Source of the DNA: Aliarcobacter sp.
Lineage (GTDB): Bacteria; Campylobacterota; Campylobacteria; Campylobacterales; Arcobacteraceae
Reading direction: 5' to 3'
DNA: 51,758 nucleotides
NCBI GenBank assembly: GCA_028690445.1
Contig: JAQVBE010000019.1
Coordinates: forward strand, 1-51,758
Shown here: positions 34,615-42,396 of the stretch, in pieces
Layout of the letters: every line of letters starts with the position of its first letter
How positions within the stretch are numbered: position 1 is the first letter of the stretch
Made by a program: the position numbers and the translations under genes
The notes under the pieces: generated by a model
What the model was told of the DNA's origin: nothing
What the model saw: the letters and a program-made list of their open reading frames with translations, nothing else
Database searches by the model: none

Positions 34615-34694
34615 TAGGAAGATATTAATACTTATTCCATTTAGTAACATCTTTTAATTAATATAAGTTAAGAAATTAGGAAGATATTTACTTA
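34615..34694 (+). repeat. Imperfect direct repeats in the dctA upstream region
   Basis: TAGGAAGATATTAATACTTA (from 34615) recurs as TAGGAAGATATTTACTTA (from 34677), 62 bp apart and differing by a 2-base gap. Both lie in the 293-bp gap between the MerR-type gene and dctA. They may be binding sites for a regulator of dctA. The first copy overlaps a short open stretch (34577-34630) that reads IEIHGKPNEIEKVIGRY before a stop, which looks like a coding remnant. Nothing else stands out in this gap. Confidence 0.5.
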
Positions 34695-34753
34695 CACAAG
34701 TTAGACATAACTTCTTGATATAGTTTGACTATATAAAACTAAAAGGATGTTTC

Positions 34754-36076
34754 TTGGAAGAAATATTAGATAAAAAGAAAAAAAATTGGACAAACTATAC
34801 AATCAAAAGTTTAGCATTTTGGGTTGTTGTTGCCATTATCGCAGGTATTATTTTTGGTGTTGTTAACCCAAAACTAGCAGTTCAAGCAAAACCAGGTATT
34901 GATTGGTTTATTCAAGGACTTAAATGGCTTGTTGGACCTATTATCTTTTTAACAATCATTTCAGGTATTGTTGGATTAAAAAGTCTTAAAGAAGTTGGAA
35001 CAATCGGATTTAAAGCATTTATTTACTTTGAAATCGTAAGTACATTTGCTTTAGCAATTGGTGTTTTATTTGGAAATTGGTTTGCACCAGGAACAGGAAT
35101 GAATCTTTCTGTTGAATCTTTAGATGCTAAAAGTGTTGAGAAATTTACAAATGTAAATCAAGATGTTGGTTCTGTTTGGGCTATTTTAAAAGGAGCAATT
35201 CCTTCTGATCCTATTACTCCATTTTTAACTGGACAAACTCTTCAAGTTTTAGTAATGGCTTTAACTTTAGCAGTTTTAATTTCTGCTTTTGGTGGAGTGT
35301 ATAAAGAAAAAATTCTAAAACCTATCGAAACTGCTCAAAACTTTTTCTTTAAAATCTTAACTGTTTTAATGTGGTTAAGTCCAGCTGCAAGTTTCAGTGC
35401 TATGGCTTTCTTAATTGGTAAATTTGGTATTGTTTCATTAATTAATATGGCAAGTTTATTAGGAGTTATGTTTATCTCTGTTACTACATTTATTTTTGTT
35501 GTGCTTGGTATTATTCTTTCTGTATTCAAAATCAATATTTTTAAATTTATGAGATTAATTTATAAAGAAGTTTTAGTTGTATTTGCTACATCTTCAAGTG
35601 AATCTGCACTTGCTCCATTAATGAAAAAACTTGAATCAGCTGGTATAAGTAGAGGAACAACTGGATTAGTTATTCCAACAGGATATTCATTCAATCTTGA
35701 TTCTACAAACATTTATCTGTCTTTAGCAATTATCTTTATTTCTCAAGCGTTTAATATTCCATTAACTCTTGGTGAGCAATTAAGTATTATTTTAATCTTA
35801 ATGATTACATCAAAAGGTGCAGTTGGAGTTACTGGTTCTGGATTTATTGTTTTAGCTGGAACTCTTTCAGCATTAGGTGGAGTAATTCCTGTTGTTACAG
35901 TTGCTGTTTTACTTGGGGTTGATAAATTTATGAGTGAAATGAGAGCTGTTGGAAATCTATGTGGGAATGCAGTTGCAGCAGTTGTTGTTGGAGCTTGGGA
36001 TAAACAAATAGATATGGAAAAATTCAAATATTCACTTGACCACCCAGAAACTGTTAAAGATGGAATCCTTGGGTAA
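34754..36076 (+). CDS. dctA: C4-dicarboxylate transporter DctA
   Basis: DctA is a proton/sodium-coupled symporter for succinate, fumarate and malate in the inner membrane. The 440-residue protein shows the family core: VGPIIFLTIISGI, the serine-rich TSSSESALAPLM re-entrant loop, VIPTGYSFNLD, and the substrate-site helix DKFMSEMRAVGNLCGNAVA. The start is TTG at 34754 with AAAAGGA at suitable spacing; no upstream in-frame ATG fits. It stands as a single gene with its own terminator. Dicarboxylates are common carbon and respiratory substrates for these bacteria. Confidence 0.93.
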   Translation: MEEILDKKKKNWTNYTIKSLAFWVVVAIIAGIIFGVVNPKLAVQAKPGIDWFIQGLKWLVGPIIFLTIISGIVGLKSLKEVGTIGFKAFIYFEIVSTFALAIGVLFGNWFAPGTGMNLSVESLDAKSVEKFTNVNQDVGSVWAILKGAIPSDPITPFLTGQTLQVLVMALTLAVLISAFGGVYKEKILKPIETAQNFFFKILTVLMWLSPAASFSAMAFLIGKFGIVSLINMASLLGVMFISVTTFIFVVLGIILSVFKINIFKFMRLIYKEVLVVFATSSSESALAPLMKKLESAGISRGTTGLVIPTGYSFNLDSTNIYLSLAIIFISQAFNIPLTLGEQLSIILILMITSKGAVGVTGSGFIVLAGTLSALGGVIPVVTVAVLLGVDKFMSEMRAVGNLCGNAVAAVVVGAWDKQIDMEKFKYSLDHPETVKDGILG

Positions 36077-36090
36077 TTTCTTTTAAAATT

Positions 36091-36117
36091 AAAGGGGATT
36101 TTTCCTCTTTAGTTTTT
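36091..36117 (+). terminator. Intrinsic terminator of dctA
   Basis: AAAGGGGA, a TTTT loop and TCCTCTTT pair with one G-U, followed by AGTTTTT. The GC-rich stem plus T-run is a standard intrinsic terminator, 15 bp after the dctA stop. Confidence 0.8.
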
Positions 36118-36125
36118 CCTAACTT

Positions 36126-36743
36126 CTAACCAAATTTTATAAAATTCTTTTCAATAAACATATTTTCAAATCCAAACTCTTTTTTTATCCACTCAAAAGT
36201 TTTTTCCCTATAAATAAAAACATGAGTTAAATCATTTTTGTACCACCACTTTGGAAAATCAATATTATCCCTATAAATTCCCGTCATTAAATATAAAGTT
36301 CCATTATCTTTTAAAAGTTCTTTCAAAAGTTCAAACTCTTTTTTTGGATTATAAAAATGCTCAATTACTTCACAACAAGCAATATAATTATATTTTTGTT
36401 CCAATAGTTTTCTATCATCAAAAAAATATGGGTCATATTCAAATATTTTATAATCATTATTTCTTAAAATTTTTATTATTGGAGAATCTTTTCCGCAACC
36501 AAAGTCAAGTCCAATACTTTCTTTTTTATATTCATTTAAAATAGAATTAGTAATTGGAGCTACAAAATTTTGATAACCTAAATCATTTGAATCATTGGTG
36601 TGACTTTCATATCGTTGCTTTTCTTTTTCATTATCAAGTAGTTTTTCTTTTGGTCTAAAGATACCTTTACAACAAATACATTCATAAAATTCATCTTTAT
36701 AAAATGGTGTTGAACTATTTTGACAAAGGGGACACTTTAGCAT
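36126..36743 (-). CDS. Class I SAM-dependent methyltransferase with N-terminal zinc ribbon
   Basis: I start the gene at ATG 36743 because AGGAG lies just upstream and the protein then begins MLKCPLCQ; the open frame extends further without support. Residues 1-35 hold two CxxC pairs (CPLC and CICC), a zinc ribbon. The rest is a Rossmann methyltransferase: LDFGCGKDSPI (SAM site), FEYDPYF, and ACCEVIEHFYNPKKEFELL. Similar proteins modify small molecules or sugars, but the substrate is not evident. It is divergent from the DUF350 gene, 86 bp away. Confidence 0.85.
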   Translation of the reverse strand: MLKCPLCQNSSTPFYKDEFYECICCKGIFRPKEKLLDNEKEKQRYESHTNDSNDLGYQNFVAPITNSILNEYKKESIGLDFGCGKDSPIIKILRNNDYKIFEYDPYFFDDRKLLEQKYNYIACCEVIEHFYNPKKEFELLKELLKDNGTLYLMTGIYRDNIDFPKWWYKNDLTHVFIYREKTFEWIKKEFGFENMFIEKNFIKFG

Positions 36744-36829
36744 CAAAACTCCTATTTCTTTATGAAGTATTTTAGCATAATAAGTCATATAGCTACTTTT
36801 GGCTATTATAAAAAGAAAAAAGGACAAAA

Positions 36830-37234
36830 ATGGAAATAGACTTATATATAGGATTCATAAGCTTCTTTTTAACAGCTTTAGTTTTAGTAGTTGTTTTTCT
36901 TTACTTATATGCTCTTGTTACACCTTATGATGATTATAAACTTATTTTTGAAGATAATAATATAGCTGCTGCTTTAGGATTTGGTGGAGCAATTATTGGA
37001 GTTTCAATTCCACTATATAGTGCATTAGTAAACTCTGTTTCTTATACTGATTTTGTTATTTGGGGAGTTATTGCAATACTTATTCAACTAATTTTTGCTC
37101 TTATTGTTACAAGAATTAGTGGTAAATATTCCCTTGAATTAAAAATTTCTCAAGGTGTTGTTCCAGTTGGAATTTTAATGGCATTTTTATCTATTTGTAT
37201 AGGTCTTTTAAATGCAGGGTCAATGAGTTATTAA
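36830..37234 (+). CDS. DUF350-family membrane protein
   Basis: The 134-residue protein has four hydrophobic segments and the DUF350/YjfL pattern: FEDNNIAAALGFGGAIIGVSIPLYSAL in the middle and ISQGVVPVGILMAFLSICIGLLNAGSMSY at the end (named in shortened parts). The family's function is unsettled; it often accompanies envelope genes. AAAGGAC precedes the ATG. It stands alone, divergent from the methyltransferase. Confidence 0.85.
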   Translation: MEIDLYIGFISFFLTALVLVVVFLYLYALVTPYDDYKLIFEDNNIAAALGFGGAIIGVSIPLYSALVNSVSYTDFVIWGVIAILIQLIFALIVTRISGKYSLELKISQGVVPVGILMAFLSICIGLLNAGSMSY

Positions 37235-37244
37235 TAACTCATTG
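37221..37244. terminator. Perfect 24-bp palindrome at the DUF350 3' end
   Basis: CAATGAGTTATT is followed at once by its complement AATAACTCATTG. The hairpin spans the DUF350 stop codon and lies 20 bp before the convergent redox-protein stop. No T-run follows, so termination is inferred from position only. Confidence 0.55.
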
Positions 37245-37263
37245 GTTCTTTATGAACAATAAA

Positions 37264-37497
37264 TTACCCTTGTATTAATTTTATAACCTCATCAACACTA
37301 AGAACTTTTCCACTACTTTTTACCATTCCATCAACAACTAACGCAGGTGTACTCATAACACCATAATTCATGATTTCAACTATATCTTCAACTTTTTTTA
37401 TTTCGTGAAAGCCACCAATTTTTGCTACAGCTTGTTTTGTAACTTCTTCAAGTGTTTTACACTTTGAACAACCTGTTCCTAAAATCTCTATTTTCAT
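37264..37497 (-). CDS. Small thioredoxin-fold redox protein (CxxC)
   Basis: The 77-residue protein matches the TM0996/MTH895 'redox-active disulfide protein 2' family: KIEILGTGCSKCKTLEE with CSKC at residues 10-13, then VMSTPALVVDGMVKSSGKVLS, where the cis-proline loop is TPALV. Such genes often accompany ArsP/DUF318-type permeases. It is last in the ars operon, 3 bp after the permease. It may reduce the permease's cysteines or an arsenical; that is inference. Confidence 0.9.
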   Translation of the reverse strand: MKIEILGTGCSKCKTLEEVTKQAVAKIGGFHEIKKVEDIVEIMNYGVMSTPALVVDGMVKSSGKVLSVDEVIKLIQG

Positions 37498-37500
37498 TTT

Positions 37501-38460
37501 TTATCCTACTAAATAATTTAAAGTATAACCAGTTAAAAGTATAGCAACACCTACTACACCAAAAAATATTCCTATTAATTTTATTGAAATAATTCTTTTT
37601 AAAATCATTGCTTCTGGTAAACTAAGAGCAACTATCGCCATCATAAAAGAAAGTGCCGTTCCTATTAAAACACCTTTTTGTGTTAAAACTTCTATAATTG
37701 GTAAAATTCCCAATTCATTTGAATACATAGGAATTCCAGCTATTACTGCAACTATTGGCGCATACCAAACATCGCCACCTGCATATTTACTAATAAAATC
37801 TTCTGGAATAAATCCATGAATAAATGCACCAATTCCAACTCCAATGATTATATAAAGATATATTTTTTTAAAAATATCTATTGAATAATCCCATGATTCT
37901 TTTATTCTATGTTTAAATAAAGTTCCATCTTCTGCATAACTTATATTATCAAGAGGTTTTACTTCAATTAAAACTTCTTTTTCCATATTCATAGCACCAA
38001 TTATAAGTCCAACAACAATAGAAATTATTACTCCAAAAGCAACATAAAGTACAGCTATTTTCCAACTAAACATTGAGATTAAAAGAGCAAATACAACAGG
38101 GTCACTAAGTGGTGCTGAAACTAAATAACTAAATGCAACTCCCAAAGGAATTCTCGCTTGTAAAAATCCTAAAAAAAGAGGAATTGCACTACAAGAACAA
38201 AAAGGAGTTATAATCCCAAAAATTGAAGCTAAGATATGCCCAATAATTTTATTTTTTCCACTTAAATATACTCTTATTTTTTCAAGGGGAAAATAACTTC
38301 TTAAAAATGTAATCAAATATACAATAACTATTAAAAGAATAAATATTTTAATCGTATCAAAAATAAAAAAATGAACTGCATCACCAAGCTTACTACCTTT
38401 TACAAGTCCTAATATATCAAATACTAAGATAGCACTTAGATTATTCCACCATTCAAACAT
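37501..38460 (-). CDS. DUF318/ArsP-like permease
   Basis: The 319-residue polytopic protein has the family motif ITPFCSCSAIPLFLGFL, with the paired cysteines used by ArsP to move trivalent organoarsenicals out of the cell. A second half repeats a similar core (GIPMYSNELGILPIIEVL). In Campylobacter, ArsP exports methylarsenite and roxarsone-type compounds. Here it lies between arsC and the redox protein in an ars operon, which supports an arsenic role. It could instead move another soft metal. Confidence 0.8.
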   Translation of the reverse strand: MFEWWNNLSAILVFDILGLVKGSKLGDAVHFFIFDTIKIFILLIVIVYLITFLRSYFPLEKIRVYLSGKNKIIGHILASIFGIITPFCSCSAIPLFLGFLQARIPLGVAFSYLVSAPLSDPVVFALLISMFSWKIAVLYVAFGVIISIVVGLIIGAMNMEKEVLIEVKPLDNISYAEDGTLFKHRIKESWDYSIDIFKKIYLYIIIGVGIGAFIHGFIPEDFISKYAGGDVWYAPIVAVIAGIPMYSNELGILPIIEVLTQKGVLIGTALSFMMAIVALSLPEAMILKRIISIKLIGIFFGVVGVAILLTGYTLNYLVG

Positions 38461-38871
38461 CTATTTCAAAGCCTCAACAACTTTTGGAAGTAAGATTTTT
38501 TCTATTTCTTTGTATGTATCTTCAAATGCTTCAAAACCTTTTCCATCTGGATCTTCGAATCCAACATGAATTTTTGTTACTGGTTTTGGAAACATAGGAC
38601 AAGTTTCATTTGCATGATCACAAACAGTTACAATTAAATCATAATCATTGTTTATTACAGTATCAAGTGTTTTTGAGTGGTATTCTTCTTTCCAAATTCC
38701 TTTTTCTTCGAGTAACTTTTTAGCATTTGGATTTACTCTTCCGCTTGCTTTCACGCCACTAGAATCAGCACTAATTCCCTCTAATTTTGCATTTATTAAA
38801 GCTTCTGCAATAATACTTCTACAAGAATTTCCTGTACATAAAATTAAAACTTTTTTTTCTAAATTACTCAT
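38461..38871 (-). CDS. arsC: Arsenate reductase, low-molecular-weight phosphatase type
   Basis: ArsC reduces arsenate to arsenite for export. The 136-residue protein has the P-loop CTGNSCRS (C12 to R18) and the later DLIVTVCDHANETCP with the two redox cysteines, followed by HVGFEDPDG. The ATG at 38871 has AAGGAAAA upstream; the longer open frame to 38997 runs into arsB and is not supported. The permease starts directly after its stop. Confidence 0.93.
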   Translation of the reverse strand: MSNLEKKVLILCTGNSCRSIIAEALINAKLEGISADSSGVKASGRVNPNAKKLLEEKGIWKEEYHSKTLDTVINNDYDLIVTVCDHANETCPMFPKPVTKIHVGFEDPDGKGFEAFEDTYKEIEKILLPKVVEALK

Positions 38872-38885
38872 TTTTTTCCTTTTTA

Positions 38886-40136
38886 TTAAATAAATAACAA
38901 TACTATTAAAAGTACTGGTGGTGTGATAAGTAAACCAAATTTTGAGTATTCCCAAAAGCTGATTTTTACACCTTTTTTTGCTAAAACATGAAGCCATAAT
39001 AATGTAGCAAGGCTACCAAATGGTGTCATTTTGGGTCCAAGATTACATCCAACGATATTTGCATAAGCCAAGGCTTGATTTGGAATATCATGAAGTGCAA
39101 TATCCATAATCATAACTGTTGGCATATTGTTCATAATAGCACTTAAAAAAGCTGCTATAAATCCCGTTCCTAAAATTGCAATTGTGTCGCCTCTTAAGCT
39201 TAAATCTTTTAAAACAATCGTTAGATAATCTGTCAAACCAGCATTTTTAAGTCCATAAACAACAATATAAAGTCCAATACTAAACCACACAACTTGCCAA
39301 GGAGCTTCTTTTATTATATGTCTTGCTTTTACTGTTTTTGAAAATGAGGCAATTATTAAAAAAATAATAGCTCCACCCAAAGCAAAAATTGAAATAGGTA
39401 AATCATAAGCATCACCTAAAAAATAAGCACATAATAAAAAGCCTAAAAAGAACCAAGAGAAATAAAACAATTTCATATTTTTAATAACACTTTTTGGCTC
39501 TTTTAACAAAGTTATATCCACATATTTTGGAATATCTTTTCGTAAAAGTATCCATAAAAAAAGCGTTGAAACAAGTACACTTACAATAAATGGAACAATC
39601 ATATTTAAAAAATATTCCACAAAACCAATACTAAAATAATTTGCTGTTACTATGTTTGTAAGATTTGAAAATACAAAAGGAAGTGAAGCACTATCACTTA
39701 TAAATCCGCCTGCAAGTAAAAAAGCAACTATTGTTTTCATATTTAATTGTAAAATTCTCATTTTTGCTAACAAAATTGGAGTTAAAATAAGTGCTGCTCC
39801 ATCATTTGCAAAAAGGGCAGATACAAAAGCTCCAAGCAAAATAGAATAGATAAACATCAACATTCCATTCCCGTTTGAAAACTTCGCCATTTTTAAAGCT
39901 GCCCATTCAAAAAATCCAATTTCATCTAATACCATAGATAAAATGATAATTCCAATAAATGCTAAAGTTGCATCCCAAACTATATTGCTTACTATCTTTA
40001 CATCATCTAAACTCACAACTCCAACAATTAAAGCAATAATTGCTCCAATAACAGCAGTTGTTCCTATTTGTAAACCCTTTGGTTGCCATATTACAAAGAT
40101 TAAAGTAACTACAAAAATTAAACTTGCGATTATCAT
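38886..40136 (-). CDS. arsB: Arsenite efflux pump ArsB
   Basis: The 416-residue protein has about eleven to twelve hydrophobic segments and family motifs: WDATLAFIGIIILSMVLDEIGFF, LFANDGAALILTPILL, and NMPTVMIMDIAL with GCNLGPKMTPFGSLATLLWL (described in parts). ArsB expels arsenite using the proton gradient, alone or with an ArsA ATPase, which is absent here. It starts within the cyclotransferase stop (ATGA overlap) and is followed 14 bp later by arsC. Confidence 0.93.
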   Translation of the reverse strand: MIIASLIFVVTLIFVIWQPKGLQIGTTAVIGAIIALIVGVVSLDDVKIVSNIVWDATLAFIGIIILSMVLDEIGFFEWAALKMAKFSNGNGMLMFIYSILLGAFVSALFANDGAALILTPILLAKMRILQLNMKTIVAFLLAGGFISDSASLPFVFSNLTNIVTANYFSIGFVEYFLNMIVPFIVSVLVSTLFLWILLRKDIPKYVDITLLKEPKSVIKNMKLFYFSWFFLGFLLCAYFLGDAYDLPISIFALGGAIIFLIIASFSKTVKARHIIKEAPWQVVWFSIGLYIVVYGLKNAGLTDYLTIVLKDLSLRGDTIAILGTGFIAAFLSAIMNNMPTVMIMDIALHDIPNQALAYANIVGCNLGPKMTPFGSLATLLWLHVLAKKGVKISFWEYSKFGLLITPPVLLIVLLFI

Positions 40137-40492
40137 AAAATATCCTCTTTTAACTCTTCCTCACTAGCTTTTAAAACATAAATAAAAGTATCCACTTCCA
40201 GTTCATCATATCTTTCAACCGTAACAGGAAATCTTTCAAATTCAGCTCCTTCAAACTCATCTAAGAAATCCCAATGATTTATAAGATTGTCTGAATAAAA
40301 TAAAAATCCATGAACCCTATCACCATTTTCATTTAATTTAATTCCAGGATAACCCATACTAGCACTCCAACCTGCATCTATTAGATTTCCTTTTACGGTT
40401 GCTGGTACAAATTTTCCTACAATATTTTCTAAAACATGTCCATTTGGACAATTTAGCATCAAAGTTCCATATACAAAAAGTGTCTCTTTCAA
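40133..40492 (-). CDS. Gamma-glutamylcyclotransferase-family protein
   Basis: The 119-residue protein has the family's FVYGTLM start (residues 6-12), the GYPGIKL segment and the acidic FLDEFEGAEFER stretch near 76-87 that supplies the catalytic glutamate. Members release 5-oxoproline from gamma-glutamyl amino acids or amines. It overlaps arsR and arsB by 4 bp on each side, so it is a built-in part of the ars operon. Its substrate is not known; thiol peptide turnover during arsenic stress is one idea. Confidence 0.88.
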   Translation of the reverse strand: MKETLFVYGTLMLNCPNGHVLENIVGKFVPATVKGNLIDAGWSASMGYPGIKLNENGDRVHGFLFYSDNLINHWDFLDEFEGAEFERFPVTVERYDELEVDTFIYVLKASEEELKEDIL

Positions 40493-40809
40493 TCATTTTC
40501 CTTTGTTTCACAAGCTTTTTTTAGATTTGGTAATTCTATTTGAAGAGTCATTATCTCTTTTATAGCACTTTGCCTAAACTCATCAAGAGGAGAACGAATA
40601 CTATAATAAGCCCATCTTCCCTCTCTTTCTAGTTTTAAAAAACCGGCTTCTTTTAAAATCTTTAGATGTCGTGAAAGTCTTGATTGAATCATTTCAAAAG
40701 AATTTTCCAAATCACAAACACAACATTTTCCATAAGTATTTATAAATTTTAGTATTTTCACCCTAGTTTCATCATTTAAAGCACTAACTGTTTTTAGAAA
40801 TATATCCAT
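40489..40809 (-). CDS. arsR: ArsR-family arsenic-responsive repressor
   Basis: The 106-residue winged-helix repressor has CCVCDL near residues 29-33, the ArsR arsenite-binding cysteine site on the recognition-domain helix, then SRLSRHLKILKEAGFLKLEREGRWAYY, the DNA-binding helix and wing (given in outline). Arsenite binding releases DNA. TAGGAAA precedes the ATG. A near-ideal operator and promoter lie upstream. It heads the six-gene ars operon. Confidence 0.95.
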   Translation of the reverse strand: MDIFLKTVSALNDETRVKILKFINTYGKCCVCDLENSFEMIQSRLSRHLKILKEAGFLKLEREGRWAYYSIRSPLDEFRQSAIKEIMTLQIELPNLKKACETKEND

Positions 40810-40831
40810 TTGATTTCCTAAATTTTTTTGA

Positions 40832-40860
40832 AGTATAACAGAACAAATTTAATATATCAA
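40832..40860 (-). promoter_or_regulatory. Promoter of the ars operon
   Basis: On the minus strand TTGATA (40860-40855) and TATACT (40837-40832) are separated by exactly 17 nt, a near-consensus sigma-70 promoter. The -35 lies inside the ArsR dyad, so bound repressor would block polymerase. Confidence 0.7.
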
Positions 40861-40880
40861 GATATGTTGATATATTAAAT
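40847..40880. promoter_or_regulatory. ArsR operator dyad
   Basis: ATTTAATATATCAA and TTGATATATTAAAT form a perfect 14-bp inverted repeat around a 6-base GATATG spacer. The ATCAA-N6-TTGAT core is typical of ArsR/SmtB sites. It covers the -35 of the ars promoter. Confidence 0.75.
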
Positions 40881-40900
40881 CAAAAAATATATAAACTTTC

Positions 40901-40929
40901 TGATAATCACTTAAAAAAAGTGATTATCA
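40901..40929 (-). terminator. Hairpin at the lrgB 3' end
   Basis: TGATAATCACTT, a 5-base A loop and AAGTGATTATCA make a perfect 12-bp stem that includes the lrgB stop codon. The next minus-strand bases (GAAAGTTTATATATTTTTTG) contain a T-run only after 14 nt. It separates lrgB from the ars promoter. Confidence 0.6.
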
Positions 40930-41620
40930 TAGGAAGAAAAATAGCTGTAAAGATTCCACTAAGTCCCATTGCAAGTGCACCAAAAGCTGCTGCTTTTTCA
41001 CTTATTTCAATTGCCCTTGCAGTTCCAATTCCATGTGAAACTAATCCCAGTGCAAAACCTTTTGAAGTGTCGTGTTTTATATTTACAAGTTTAAAAACAA
41101 TTGTTCCAAATAAAGCTCCAATAATTCCAGTTATTAATACAAATCCAACAGCTAAAGATGGAATTGCACCAATTTGTTGTGAAGTTATTATGGCAATTGG
41201 AGCTGTTATTGATTTTGTTGTCATTGATAACATTGTTGGTAAATCAGCTCCAAAAACCCAGAGTAATGAGACCGCAATTACAATTGAAAAAACGCCTGCA
41301 ATAAATAGTGTCAAAACTATTGGCATAAAAAGTGATTTTATATATTTCAAATTTTTATAAAGGGGCAATGCTAAAGCAACCGTTGCCGGTCCTAAAAAGA
41401 AATGAATAATCTCAACACTTTTGAAATACTCTTCAAAAGAAGTATTCGTAAATATTATTAAACTAAGCAATATTACATAAGCTATTATGATTGGTTGTAA
41501 TAGTGTATGTTTATTACATTTTTCATAAATTATTATTCCTAATTTAAAGGCTGCTAATGTGGCAATTAACCAAGTAAGTGGCGTTGAATGAATATAATTT
41601 ATTAAAACTTCTGAATTCAT
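40907..41620 (-). CDS. LrgB/CidB-family membrane protein
   Basis: The 237-residue protein has seven or eight hydrophobic segments and the LrgB core: FFLGPATVALALPLYKNL, KSITAPIAIITSQQIGA, and LGLVSHGIGTARAIEIS (parts only). LrgA/LrgB and CidA/CidB pairs are membrane proteins linked to murein hydrolase control and, in some bacteria, to pyruvate or glycolate transport. It overlaps lrgA by 4 bp. Which role applies is unclear. Confidence 0.9.
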   Translation of the reverse strand: MNSEVLINYIHSTPLTWLIATLAAFKLGIIIYEKCNKHTLLQPIIIAYVILLSLIIFTNTSFEEYFKSVEIIHFFLGPATVALALPLYKNLKYIKSLFMPIVLTLFIAGVFSIVIAVSLLWVFGADLPTMLSMTTKSITAPIAIITSQQIGAIPSLAVGFVLITGIIGALFGTIVFKLVNIKHDTSKGFALGLVSHGIGTARAIEISEKAAAFGALAMGLSGIFTAIFLPMIITFFK

Positions 41621-41964
41621 TTTTTTTCCGCTTTAATTGTAAGATGGTCCATAAATTTTGCTGCAAAAACAAGAGCAATTAAAGTTCCAACAAATAATGC
41701 AATTGCAATTGCCCAAAACTCTCTTGTAATAATATCAATTTGAGTGATAATTCCCATTGCAGCCGGTATAAAAAGTAAAGGTAAATATCTTAAATGTAAT
41801 GCAACCGCATTATCAAGACTATGAAAACTGCTTTTTCTGATTAATAAAAATACCAATAATATAATCATTCCAATTACCGGACCTGGAACTAAAAGTGAAA
41901 AAAACTTTGCGATACATTCACCTAAAAATTGAAATAATAATAAAACAATAATACCTTTTAACAT
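41617..41964 (-). CDS. LrgA/CidA-family membrane protein
   Basis: The 115-residue protein has four hydrophobic segments and the family pattern LLFQFLGECIAKFF, LLVPGPVIGMIILLVFL and LPLLFIPAAMGI. It is the holin-like partner of the downstream LrgB protein, with coupled translation. A GGGA site lies before the ATG. The 27-bp gap to the tautomerase gene suggests they may be on one transcript. Confidence 0.9.
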   Translation of the reverse strand: MLKGIIVLLLFQFLGECIAKFFSLLVPGPVIGMIILLVFLLIRKSSFHSLDNAVALHLRYLPLLFIPAAMGIITQIDIITREFWAIAIALFVGTLIALVFAAKFMDHLTIKAEKK

Positions 41965-41991
41965 TCATTCCCTTTAATAAAATTTACAAAA

Positions 41992-42384
41992 TCAAACAAG
42001 TGGATTTTCACCAGTTACCCAAGTTGCTAAATATTTTTCAACTAAATGAAAATCTTCACCTTTATGTTCTGTAAAAGTAATATACTGATTTTTACTTACA
42101 ATTCCAAAATTGTGTTTTACAATTTCCATATATTTTAAAGCCAACTCTCTTCTTTTTTCAATTGTTCTCCCTTCTCGTATATCGAGATTCATCAAACAAA
42201 TATCATCATTTATATCAGCTCTTCCAATAGTAAGATTATATTTATCATACTCTCTTAAACTAATAGCAATATGATCAGTTCCTGTATCCATAATTTGACT
42301 AAAAGCCTTTCTTATTTCATTCACAAAAATTTCTTTAGATTCTTTTGATACTTTTTTATTTATTTCAAACTGTAAATGTGGCAT
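41992..42384 (-). CDS. Tautomerase-superfamily protein
   Basis: The 130-residue protein begins MPHLQFE, so removal of Met leaves the N-terminal proline used as catalytic base in the tautomerase/MIF superfamily. DHIAISLREYDKYNLTIGRAD and a C-terminal extension follow. Length is between 4-oxalocrotonate tautomerase (62) and fused dimers (about 130), so it may be a CHMI- or fused-type member. The substrate is unknown. It starts 12 bp after the dehydrogenase-like gene. Confidence 0.8.
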   Translation of the reverse strand: MPHLQFEINKKVSKESKEIFVNEIRKAFSQIMDTGTDHIAISLREYDKYNLTIGRADINDDICLMNLDIREGRTIEKRRELALKYMEIVKHNFGIVSKNQYITFTEHKGEDFHLVEKYLATWVTGENPLV

Positions 42385-42396
42385 TTTTCATCCTTT

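Noticed and set aside
36744..36827. N-terminal extension of the methyltransferase
   Set aside because: The ATG at 36743 has AGGAG and begins the zinc ribbon; the extension is not protein-like and takes up the shared promoter gap.
38872..38997. N-terminal extension of ArsC
   Set aside because: It lies within arsB and precedes the normal ArsC start, which has its own ribosome site.
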